Shown piece after piece: positions 1-5,248 of a DNA stretch of 5,248 nt. Both the position numbers and the translations under genes were made by a program. The stretch's first letter is position 1; every line of letters starts with the position of its first letter. This DNA comes from Planctomycetaceae bacterium (lineage in GTDB: Bacteria > Planctomycetota > Planctomycetia > Pirellulales > Pirellulaceae), in assembly GCA_007129635.1 (NCBI GenBank), contig SKVE01000316.1:1-5248 (forward strand), given 5' to 3'. The notes below the pieces were generated by a model. The model made no database searches. It was not told the origin of the DNA and saw only the letters and a list, made by a program, of their open reading frames with translations.

Positions 1-1
1 G

Positions 2-571
2 GCTTTGACCGTCTTGTCCAAACCCATCGGTCGTCGTTCGTTCGTGATGGGCAAATTCCTGGGGATCGTCTGGATGCTGGCCGTGCTGTTTGTGTTCCTG
101 GGCTTGATGCTTTTGATCGTGGTGGCGTACAAACCGATTCACGAATCGCGCGAGGGCGCGACGCAGGATCTAACGTGGCAGCTCTGCCACCTGGAAATGG
201 TTTACACGATGCCCGGGCTGGCGTTGATGTTCATGGAGACGGTGGTCATGGCGGCGATCAGTGTCGCGATTTCGACCCGTCTGCCGCTGCTGGCCAACTT
301 CATTTTGTGCTTGGGGATCTATCTGATCGGGCACTTGACGCCCTTGATTGTCAATTCAGCGATCGGCCAGTTGGTGCCGGTACAATTTTTCGGTCAGTTT
401 GTGGCGACAGTCTTTCCAAACCTGGATCACTTTGACATCCAGGCCGCCGTTGCGGCGGGATTACCGGTTCCGTTCCTGTACCTGTTGGTGGCGTTGGTGT
501 ACTGTATTTTGTACACGGTGATCGCCATGTTGCTGGCTTTAGTATTGTTCGAGGATCGCGATTTGGCGTAA
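2..571 (+). CDS. ABC-2 type transporter permease, C-terminal part (5' end outside window)
   Basis: The frame is open to the left edge, so the gene starts upstream and the TTG at position 5 is not its start. The visible 189 residues begin with LTVLSKPIGRRSFVMGKFLG, matching the conserved cytoplasmic stretch of ABC-2 permeases (LSKPxxRxxFxxGKxxG) just before a membrane helix. Counting from that Leu, hydrophobic segments lie near residues 17-41, 65-91, 93-116 and 153-182, and the protein ends in FEDRDLA, like the family's FxxRDL tail. ABC-2 permeases form the membrane part of ABC exporters and pair with a separate ATPase, which would be encoded outside the window, typically upstream. The substrate cannot be told. 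The next gene starts 81 bases after the stop on the same strand, so cotranscription is likely. Family assignment is secure; its functional link to the neighbours is inference. Confidence 0.85.
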   Translation, partial: ALTVLSKPIGRRSFVMGKFLGIVWMLAVLFVFLGLMLLIVVAYKPIHESREGATQDLTWQLCHLEMVYTMPGLALMFMETVVMAAISVAISTRLPLLANFILCLGIYLIGHLTPLIVNSAIGQLVPVQFFGQFVATVFPNLDHFDIQAAVAAGLPVPFLYLLVALVYCILYTVIAMLLALVLFEDRDLA

Positions 572-633
572 AGTAGCGATCCGAAGGGTTGGTACCACGG
601 ACGGATCTGACGGGCACCGACGTTGTTACCCCC

Positions 634-645
634 GGGAGTAAGGCG
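634..645 (+). promoter_or_regulatory. Probable ribosome binding region deciding the ATG start at 653
   Basis: GGGAG (634-638) and TAAGG (639-643) lie 9 to 14 bases before the ATG at 653. The frame is also open to a TTG at 623, but the ten extra residues (MLPPGVRRNA) resemble nothing and the TTG has no purine-rich stretch before it. The rest of the 572-652 spacer shows no hairpin with a T-run, so nothing suggests termination between the permease and this gene. Confidence 0.45.
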
Positions 646-652
646 AAACGCC

Positions 653-2482
653 ATGAATTGCGATGCTGTGCGCCGCGCTGTTCGTCTGGCAGGTCCGGCT
701 GGGCCCAGGTGGATCATCTACTGGTTGGGGGTGCTGTCGGCTCTGTCTACCACCCTGCTGATCCTGGTCGTCGGCCTGATCTGCGACCTGTTGATCAAGC
801 GAGACGATCCGATCTCGCCAACGTTGCAGAGGTTGTTGGGCGGTTGGGCGGTCGAGGGATGGACGGATACCGCATGGATGGGCGGCTACGATACCAGCTT
901 GTTGCTGCTGATCGCCCTGCTGACGGTACTGGCCATTGTCGAAGCCGTGTTGCTGTGGGCGTTGCATCGCCAAGCGGAACGGGCCAGCTTGCGAGTGATG
1001 GCTCGGCTGCAAAGTCTGATCGGCCAGCAGTCGGCTCGATTGGGGGCGCGCGGTGCTTGTGAGGTGCCCCCCGACTCTGCAGGTGATTTGCTGACGAATG
1101 TTTGTGATCAACTTCGCCGCGAACTGTCGGCCCGCTGGACAATCGCTCCTCGCACGTTGGTGCTGCTGCCATGCCTGCTGGCGATCGGTTTGGCGATGGA
1201 TTTTTTTCTGGCGTTGTACACGTTGATCCTGTGCGTGTTCGCGTACCGCGTCTACCGGTTGTATCGCGAAAGGATTGACCAGCGCATCAGCGCCTGCAAC
1301 CAGTTGGCGCAACTCCGCAGCGGCGCGCTTGGCGACCGGGCGCACACCGAGTTGTTGTTCGCCACCTGCCATCCGGAGTCGAAGCCTGCGGCCGAGTTCG
1401 AAGAAATCGCCGGTCGCTACCGCCAGCCACTACAGGAAGCCGCCATGTGGGAAGCAACTCGCATTCCCATCCTGGTGCTGATCATCTCGCTGGGCGTGGG
1501 CCTGCTGGCGCTGGTCGTAGGCTTGTCCTCCGATGCCAGCATGACTCGGGTGATGCTGCTGACCCTGCTGTATGCTCGAGGCTATCTCCCGGCTCGCCGT
1601 CTGCTGCAAGTGTGGGCGAAACCGGATCGAGCGGAGCTGGCTGCTCAGAAGATACTGGCGTTCTTGGATTGCTCGCCCGTCGTTTCGCTGGAATCTGCGA
1701 GTCGTGAACTTCAGGGCTCGGCGCGGCCGATCCGTTTCGATCAGGTCACGGTTCACCGTGGCGGTGATGCGGGTTTGGATTCGATCAGTCTGGAAATCCC
1801 GCCGGGCGGTCGCGTTGCTTGGGTGGGCGATCGTCAGGCGAACCTGCTTTTATTGGTTGATTTGCTGCTGCGTTACGGCGACCCGGACCAGGGCCGCGTC
1901 CTGGTCGACGGATTGGACTGGCGCGAGTTCTCGTTATCGAGTATCCGCCGAGGCGTCGCCTTCGCACCACGCGACGGTCACTTGGTGACAGGAACCTTTG
2001 CCGATAATCTTCGCGGTGGTCGGCCCGGGCTGATGCTGGAGCAGCTCGAGCCGATTGCGGCCAGTTGCCGCGTGCTGGATTTCATCCAACAAACCACACA
2101 CGGGTTCCACACCACGATCGGCCCCGGTGGACGTGAACTGGCCCCCGGGATCGCCTTTCGCATCGGACTGGCCCGCGCGCTGGCTGCCGATCCCTGGTTG
2201 ATCGTCATCCAGGAACCGCACGCGCCGCAGGACGAAGATACGCGGCACCAATTGGAACTGGCCATGGCCGCTGCCACCTCGGGTCGGACCAGCATCATCC
2301 TGGCCTCGCGGCTGAATACCTTGCGGTCTGCAGAGCAGGTCTTCGTGTTTTACGAAGGCCGTTTGCACAAGCAGGGCGAGCACTCCCAGTTGCTGAAGCA
2401 GGACGCCTTGTATCGCCACTTGAATTATCTCTGGTTCAATCCGTACACGGGAAAAGGAAATGCCTCGCTTCCAACTGACTGA
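653..2482 (+). CDS. ABC exporter-fold membrane protein with degenerate nucleotide-binding domain (pseudo-ATPase)
   Basis: The 609-residue protein has the half-transporter exporter layout. Membrane segments lie near residues 21-48, 82-104, 164-199 (probably two helices), 271-291 and 297-310, followed by an NBD at about 360-590. The NBD aligns end to end with canonical ones, but the active-site residues are gone. The A-loop aromatic is His368. Walker A reads GDRQANLLL (392-400), with Leu398 for the lysine. The Q-loop Gln is Arg440 (APRD). The signature is LAPGI (496-500) instead of LSGGQ. Walker B ends IQE, with Gln520 for the Asp, although Glu521 and the D-loop Asp527 remain. The H-loop His is Ser552 (ASRLNTL). 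Structural stretches such as LARAL (506-510) and EGRL (568-571) persist. The frame is uninterrupted, which argues for selection. ATP turnover by this chain alone is very unlikely. It could dimerise with an active ABC subunit or act as an ATP-independent membrane protein. The fold call is firm; the role is unknown. Confidence 0.88.
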   Translation: MNCDAVRRAVRLAGPAGPRWIIYWLGVLSALSTTLLILVVGLICDLLIKRDDPISPTLQRLLGGWAVEGWTDTAWMGGYDTSLLLLIALLTVLAIVEAVLLWALHRQAERASLRVMARLQSLIGQQSARLGARGACEVPPDSAGDLLTNVCDQLRRELSARWTIAPRTLVLLPCLLAIGLAMDFFLALYTLILCVFAYRVYRLYRERIDQRISACNQLAQLRSGALGDRAHTELLFATCHPESKPAAEFEEIAGRYRQPLQEAAMWEATRIPILVLIISLGVGLLALVVGLSSDASMTRVMLLTLLYARGYLPARRLLQVWAKPDRAELAAQKILAFLDCSPVVSLESASRELQGSARPIRFDQVTVHRGGDAGLDSISLEIPPGGRVAWVGDRQANLLLLVDLLLRYGDPDQGRVLVDGLDWREFSLSSIRRGVAFAPRDGHLVTGTFADNLRGGRPGLMLEQLEPIAASCRVLDFIQQTTHGFHTTIGPGGRELAPGIAFRIGLARALAADPWLIVIQEPHAPQDEDTRHQLELAMAAATSGRTSIILASRLNTLRSAEQVFVFYEGRLHKQGEHSQLLKQDALYRHLNYLWFNPYTGKGNASLPTD

Positions 2483-3272
2483 CAGGGTCACCAACATGCA
2501 ATGGAACGGGATGGACCAAGGCAGCGGGCCGACGTTGTTGTTGGTACACGGTTTCCCGTTGGACCACACGATGTGGGCTGGCCAGATCGACGAATTGGCC
2601 GACACGCATCGAGTGCTCGCTCCCGATCTGCGCGGCTTCGGCACCAGCACGGTGACGTCCGGTACGGTCACGATGGAGCGGATGGCCGACGATCTGGCTT
2701 GTTTGCTTGATGCCTTGGAGATCCGCGATCCGGTCACTTTCTGCGGATTATCGATGGGTGGCTACGTCGCGTGGCAATTCTTCCGGCGGCATCCAGCCAA
2801 AGTGGCTCGGCTGATCCTGTGCGACACACGAGCTCAGGCTGATACCGACCAGGCAGCCGCGGCTCGTCGCGAAACGGCGGAACGCGTCCTGGTGGACGGT
2901 CCGGAGTTCCTGGCCGATGCGATGATCGACAAACTGTTCGCTCCATCGACGCACTTGGATCATCCGGAACGCATCCAGGCCACGCGGAACACGATCTTGA
3001 ACACCAATCCCGACGGCATCGCCGCGGCCGCGCGTGGCATGGCCCAGCGCCCGGATGTGACCGGGTTGTTGCCCGACATCGATGTACCGGCCCTGGTCCT
3101 TTGCGGTCGGCACGATGCAATCTCGACCGTGGACGAGATGCGTCAGATCGCCGCCGTCATCCCGGCGGCTCGATTTGTCGAAATCTCGGCCGCCGGACAC
3201 ATGGCCCCCTTGGAGAATCCGCACGAGGTCAATCGGGCCATCCGCTCGTTTTTGGACGCAGACGGTGGCTGA
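2460..3272 (+). CDS. Alpha/beta hydrolase fold protein
   Basis: This 270-residue single-domain protein has the usual family length. Visible hallmarks in order are the oxyanion-hole motif HGFPLD (30-35), PDLRGFG (55-61), the nucleophile elbow GLSMGG with Ser98, the acid in GRHD (Asp219), and the catalytic histidine in AAGHMAP (His247). A cap region spans roughly 125-205. There is no signal peptide, so it should be cytoplasmic. The family includes esterases, lactonases, haloperoxidase-like enzymes and 3-oxoadipate enol-lactonase-like enzymes; the substrate cannot be read from the sequence. The ATG at 2460 overlaps the preceding gene by 23 bases and has AAGGAA immediately upstream; its MPRFQLTD opening resembles many hydrolases of this type. 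An alternative ATG at 2496 has AGGG (2484-2487) eight bases upstream and starts 13 bases after the previous stop. Either way, the spacing implies cotranscription with the pseudo-ATPase. Confidence 0.93.
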   Translation: MPRFQLTDRVTNMQWNGMDQGSGPTLLLVHGFPLDHTMWAGQIDELADTHRVLAPDLRGFGTSTVTSGTVTMERMADDLACLLDALEIRDPVTFCGLSMGGYVAWQFFRRHPAKVARLILCDTRAQADTDQAAAARRETAERVLVDGPEFLADAMIDKLFAPSTHLDHPERIQATRNTILNTNPDGIAAAARGMAQRPDVTGLLPDIDVPALVLCGRHDAISTVDEMRQIAAVIPAARFVEISAAGHMAPLENPHEVNRAIRSFLDADGG

Positions 3273-3394
3273 GGATCCGCGAAGGTTGGTCGTCGCCCGT
3301 TCAGGGCTTGGAAGGACGTTGGCCTTTCATTTCGCCATCGCCGGCTCCCGTTCGATCGTAAAAAAACGTATTGCAATCCTCGGCAGCCCATCAG
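3273..3394. other. Short intergenic stretch after the hydrolase gene
   Basis: No gene is visible in these 122 bases. There is a run of seven A residues (3360-3366), which is a T-run on the minus strand, but no stem-loop sits directly before it in either direction, so an intrinsic terminator cannot be supported. With the decayed remnants that follow, the stretch without an intact gene runs from 3273 to 3928. Confidence 0.5.
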
Positions 3395-3660
3395 TCATCG
3401 CCAGTTCAGGATGCGGAACATCCCTTGGCGTTTGGCAACCCGCTCGGGAAGCTGTAGCAGTTGTTCGCGGTAGACGCTTAACGCAATGCCCAGTCCGAAC
3501 AGCACTGCACCGCCGACCGCCAAGTAGACTCCCGCAGCCAACTGTATCCGGTGACCAGCATAAACATCGTCACCGCCAGCAATGCCAATTCGTCTATGGG
3601 CGAGAAATGGGCAGTTTCCGGACCGACGAACCGGTACTAGATCACCGCGGTGATCGAGCC
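3395..3660 (-). pseudogene. Decayed C-terminal part of a small membrane protein
   Basis: On the minus strand, one frame reads YRFVGPETAHFSPIDELALL followed by AVTMFMLVTGYSW, from about 3636 down to about 3542. Another frame then continues LAAGVYLAVGGAVLFGLGIA and LSVYREQLLQLPERVAKRQG, ending MFRILNWR and TGA at 3397-3395. Together they give two hydrophobic segments and a basic C-terminal tail, which is convincing protein sequence split by a frameshift near 3541-3548. An in-frame TAG at 3639-3637 interrupts the upstream part (ITAVI, stop, YRFVG). The 4-base loss could come from deletion of one unit of a TTGG tandem: the DNA now reads AGTTGGCTGCGG, whereas AGTTGGTTGGCTGCGG would restore the frame as GYSWLAAG. 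The family is not identified; it resembles small uncharacterised membrane proteins. A sequencing error could explain the frameshift but not readily the stop as well. Confidence 0.6.
3640..3655. repeat. 16-bp perfect palindrome at the meeting point of two gene remnants
   Basis: GATCACCGCGGTGATC reads the same on both strands over all 16 bases, and the next bases out (A and G) do not pair. It lies where the two minus-strand coding remnants change over. It may be chance, since ITAVI would be encoded through it in one frame. It could also be an operator-like site or a recombination scar. Confidence 0.5.
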
Positions 3661-3900
3661 AGGGCCAGGCCTGAAAGCCGTCCTTAAACCACCTCTAGCT
3701 CCAGGCCTAAGAATTGCGGAAGGTGAAGAACTCCTGATATTTCGGGTCCACTCCTTCCGTGATGGCCAGGATCAGGGGCTTGCCGTCCCACATGAACCAG
3801 AGGTCCCCGTAAAGGCCCTGAGCATAGAACTCGTCGTACAGCCGTCGTATAGTGGGCCCTTCTGCATCACGCGGGCAACTAAGAGCAAGGACAAATGACT
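3650..3900 (-). pseudogene. Decayed fragment of an unidentified, possibly glycosidase-related protein
   Basis: On the minus strand, 3900-3841 reads VARVMQKGPLYDG. After a one-base shift near 3841 a second frame reads LYDEFYAQGLYGDLWFMWDG, KPLILAITEGVDPKYQEFFT and FRNS, then TAG at 3709-3707. The same frame continues AWS, TAG (3697-3695), then RWFKDGFQAWPWLDH down to 3650. Reading both TAG codons as the one-base-different TGG (Trp) gives FRNSWAWSWRWFKDGFQAWP, which fits the tryptophan-rich character of the fragment. From memory, the GKPLIL and FFTFR stretches recall extracellular glycosidase-like proteins of Planctomycetes and Bacteroidetes, but the family is not confirmed. No start, signal peptide or catalytic region is present. 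An in-frame TAA lies just upstream of 3900. This is a short internal relic of a longer gene. Confidence 0.55.
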
Positions 3901-3928
3901 CGTAATTTACGCGACTAAGGGGTAAAGC

Positions 3929-4840
3929 TTAGCCCGTCTCTGGGCCGGAACTGGCCCAGAGTCGCTGGAGGTCGTCTGACACCGGTTGGCCTCGGACCAT
4001 TCGCACAAACGATCGCTGGCACGCAAGGCCTCGATCTTCGGCCCAACGAACAGCCGCGTGGTTGTCGACCGGCACATCGAGGTAGACCCGCTGGCCCGCC
4101 CAATCCGCTGCCGCCCGATCCAGCAAAACTCGGCCACACACCTCGTCAGATGCGACCGCCGGACCCAGTTGAACCGCTTGGGCTCCCCATCGACTGAGCA
4201 CATAGCCGCCCGTGCTGTCCGGGCCGGTCGTCAGGTAACCGCGCGATGCCGATTCCGCGATCAGCCGCGCCAGCAGCTTGCCGCGCGGCGTTCTGGTCGC
4301 TAAGCGGTCCCATCGCTCGATCGCGTCCAGTCCCCGCTGCCCCATCGGCTCGATCGCGTGAACACGAGCCTTCCCCTCGGTCATTTCTTCTATGCGCTGC
4401 AGATCGACAGGTCGGGGTAGCCATGGAACCCCGTCGTCAGAGATTTCACCTGCCATCCGCATCAACTCGTACTGAGCCACAAAGCCCAACCGCTCGTAAA
4501 CCGGGCGACCTGACGCGGTGGCATCCAGTCGCACCGTCGCGACACGATGACGGTTTAGAAAATCGAGGGCATGTTGAACGAGTCGAGTCCCGATGCCGCG
4601 ATGCCGATGCTCGATGTCAACCAGCACCATGGCGATCCAAGCGACCGATCCGAACATGCAGACCGTTGTGGTGCCGACATCCTGGCCGTTGCATCGAGCA
4701 ACGAAGCAGCCGTCTGGTTGCAGCCGCAAAAACCGCTGCCAGTCTGCTTCTGTTTGATTCCAGTGGGCTTGAGCTTTCAGACCCATCCCCAACCGGATAT
4801 CCGCCTCGGTCATCAACCGGAACTCGAGCCTGGTAACCAT
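3929..4840 (-). CDS. Two-domain GNAT family N-acetyltransferase
   Basis: This 303-residue cytoplasmic protein transfers an acetyl group from acetyl-CoA to an amine; the acceptor cannot be deduced. The N-terminal GNAT domain (about 5-130) opens with FRLMTEADI. It carries the acetyl-CoA pyrophosphate-binding motif A, VDIEHRHRGIGTRL (74-87, with R81-G82-I83-G84), and a motif B, VYERLGF (114-120). A second domain (about 150-285) ends with VPVDNHAAVRWAEDRGL and RMVRG, as in the C-terminal Acetyltransf_18-type domain of YitH-like proteins. The length fits that two-domain family. The ATG at 4840-4838 is fixed by an in-frame TAA (4852-4850) just upstream. No Shine-Dalgarno sequence lies at normal distance, so initiation may be SD-independent. 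The gene converges on the plus-strand cluster across the decayed region and appears monocistronic. Confidence 0.9.
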   Translation of the reverse strand: MVTRLEFRLMTEADIRLGMGLKAQAHWNQTEADWQRFLRLQPDGCFVARCNGQDVGTTTVCMFGSVAWIAMVLVDIEHRHRGIGTRLVQHALDFLNRHRVATVRLDATASGRPVYERLGFVAQYELMRMAGEISDDGVPWLPRPVDLQRIEEMTEGKARVHAIEPMGQRGLDAIERWDRLATRTPRGKLLARLIAESASRGYLTTGPDSTGGYVLSRWGAQAVQLGPAVASDEVCGRVLLDRAAADWAGQRVYLDVPVDNHAAVRWAEDRGLACQRSFVRMVRGQPVSDDLQRLWASSGPETG

Positions 4841-4884
4841 GCCGACAAATTACCCCACGCGGCCAACTCATTCAATCCCGCGAA

Positions 4885-4907
4885 CCCCACCTCCGCCACC
4901 TCCCCCC
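4885..4907 (-). other. G-rich tract upstream of the acetyltransferase gene
   Basis: On the minus strand this 23-base stretch is a run of G blocks (GGGGGG, GG, GG, GG, GG, then two bases later GGGG) separated by single bases, ending 44 bases before the ATG. The central GGTGGCGGAGG fits the pattern of a two-tetrad G-quadruplex with one-base loops. It also contains two GGAGGT strings that look like perfect Shine-Dalgarno sites, but they are too far from the start to serve it. If the transcript begins upstream of it, it would lie in the 5' leader. No clear -35/-10 pair could be assigned. Confidence 0.35.
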
Positions 4908-4942
4908 GATTGGCTAGTTCGGCGGTCCCAGTGCAAACCGGC

Positions 4943-4968
4943 GGTTAGCGCTCAGGTTAGCGCTAACC
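4943..4968. repeat. Hairpin/palindrome element with two GGTTAGCGCT copies
   Basis: GGTTAGCGCT occurs at 4943-4952 and again at 4955-4964. The second copy is part of the perfect 14-bp palindrome GGTTAGCGCTAACC (4955-4968). The first copy can also pair with AGCGCTAACC (4959-4968), giving a 10-bp perfect stem with a six-base CAGGTT loop. There is no T-run, so it is not a typical intrinsic terminator. It lies about 100 bases upstream of the minus-strand acetyltransferase start. It could be a REP-like extragenic palindrome or a dimeric regulator's operator; only one copy of the element is present here. Confidence 0.65.
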
Positions 4969-4983
4969 ACACGCCCTGTGGTT
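4965..4983. repeat. Second hairpin overlapping the palindrome
   Basis: AACCACA (4965-4971) and TGTGGTT (4977-4983) form a 7-bp perfect stem with a CGCCC loop. The first four bases are shared with the 3' arm of the neighbouring GGTTAGCGCT hairpin, so the two full stems could not form at once in one RNA. Whether this is functional is not shown by the sequence. Confidence 0.45.
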
Positions 4984-5248
4984 TACAAATCGCTGGATGA
5001 GACTGCCGTCAATGAAAACACAGAGTCGGCCAGACGCATTCCAACCAAATTTTGTTTACGGGTAAAACCACGAAAGAAACCGCACTTGGCATGTTTCGAT
5101 CTAGTGATTTGCGGGAACGCTAGGTCCCTTCATGCCAAACCGTCGTCGTTTGGTACGCACTGTGCTTCCAACAGGCTTTCGAGAAGCGGAGCCCCATATC
5201 AAATTGTATTTTGAGGGGCTTGTATTCTTCACTCACATTTTCTCTCAA
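4984..5248. other. AT-richer stretch with no supportable gene
   Basis: By hand count, 4981-5248 is about 47% GC, clearly lower than the genes. An open frame at 4978-5214 (78 codons) has no ribosome site, runs through hairpin sequences and shows no recognisable protein character. The stretch holds several inverted repeats. TTGGCATG (5086-5093) pairs with CATGCCAA (5131-5138). CCAAAC (5135-5140) pairs with GTTTGG (5148-5153). The compound stem at 5190-5220 is listed separately. It may be a spacer, leader or promoter region for a gene beyond the right edge. Confidence 0.5.
5190..5220. repeat. Compound stem-loop near the right edge
   Basis: AGCCCC (5190-5195) pairs with GGGGCT (5215-5220). Inside it, TCAAA (5199-5203) pairs with TTTGA (5210-5214), leaving a three-base ATA bulge and a six-base TTGTAT loop. 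On the plus strand it is followed by TGTATTCTTC, which is T-rich but not a clean T-run. It could be a weak terminator for plus-strand transcription or a leader structure for a gene to the right. No gene directly upstream on the plus strand needs a terminator here. Confidence 0.4.

Noticed and set aside
653..2482. Treating the degenerate ABC gene as a pseudogene
   Set aside because: The full-length frame is uninterrupted, membrane segments are well formed and NBD structural elements persist, unlike the frameshifted relics nearby.
3082..3687. Plus-strand open frame of 201 codons
   Set aside because: It overlaps the end of the hydrolase gene out of frame and then runs antisense to the membrane-protein relic. 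Its translation is Arg/Ser/Pro-rich without domain features, so it is a shadow frame.
3637..3709. TAG codons at expected Trp positions as a sign of stop-codon recoding
   Set aside because: The same stretches also carry frameshifts, and the intact genes nearby are free of internal TAG codons and end at TAA or TGA. Pseudogene decay explains the pattern more simply.
3915..3940. Terminator after the acetyltransferase stop
   Set aside because: The GGGGTAAAGCTTAGCCC stretch is only an imperfect palindrome with mismatches in the stem and lacks a T-run on the minus strand.
4617..4871. Minus-strand frame of 84 codons starting at ATG 4871, downstream of GGAGGT strings
   Set aside because: It is out of frame with the acetyltransferase and largely overlaps it, its spacing to the GGAGGT is too long, and the acetyltransferase frame has clear GNAT motifs.
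4943..4983. Integron attC site
   Set aside because: The GTTAGCG sequence does not fit the GTTRRRY core, there is no R'/L' box arrangement, and no integrase or cassette genes are nearby.
4978..5214. Plus-strand open frame of 78 codons in the right spacer
   Set aside because: There is no Shine-Dalgarno sequence, the start lies inside a hairpin, its end runs into the 5190-5220 stem-loop, and the product has no recognisable character.

Overview
The window looks like a piece of a planctomycete chromosome, most likely Pirellulaceae (Rhodopirellula/Blastopirellula-like). This is inferred from the moderately high GC of the genes, the flavour of the ABC-2 permease tail, weak or absent Shine-Dalgarno sites, and loosely packed genes with decayed sequence between them. 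No rRNA, tRNA, CRISPR array or complete mobile element is visible.

Left half (1-3272, plus strand): three genes in a row that look like one transcription unit. First comes the 3' part of an ABC-2 type permease, cut by the window edge. An 80-base gap follows, then a full-length ABC exporter-type protein of 609 residues whose nucleotide-binding domain keeps its overall layout but has lost nearly every ATP-binding and hydrolysis motif: Walker A lysine, Q-loop Gln, signature, Walker B Asp and H-loop His. The third gene overlaps the end of this pseudo-ATPase and encodes an alpha/beta hydrolase with an intact Ser-Asp-His triad. The open, undamaged frame of the pseudo-ATPase suggests a protein kept for a role other than ATP hydrolysis. 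It is the most interesting item in the window.

Middle (3273-3928): no intact gene. On the minus strand there are two recognisable but broken coding remnants. One is the C-terminal part of a small membrane protein; the other is a fragment of an unidentified, possibly glycosidase-related protein. Both carry frameshifts and in-frame TAG stops where tryptophan would be expected. They meet at a 16-bp perfect palindrome.

Right part (3929-5248): a minus-strand, two-domain GNAT acetyltransferase, preceded by a G-rich tract and a strong hairpin/palindrome repeat, then about 265 bases of AT-richer DNA (about 47% GC by hand count) with several inverted repeats and no convincing gene.

Functionally, the left cluster points to membrane transport or membrane organisation with an associated soluble hydrolase. 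The acetyltransferase is a separate, oppositely oriented unit.
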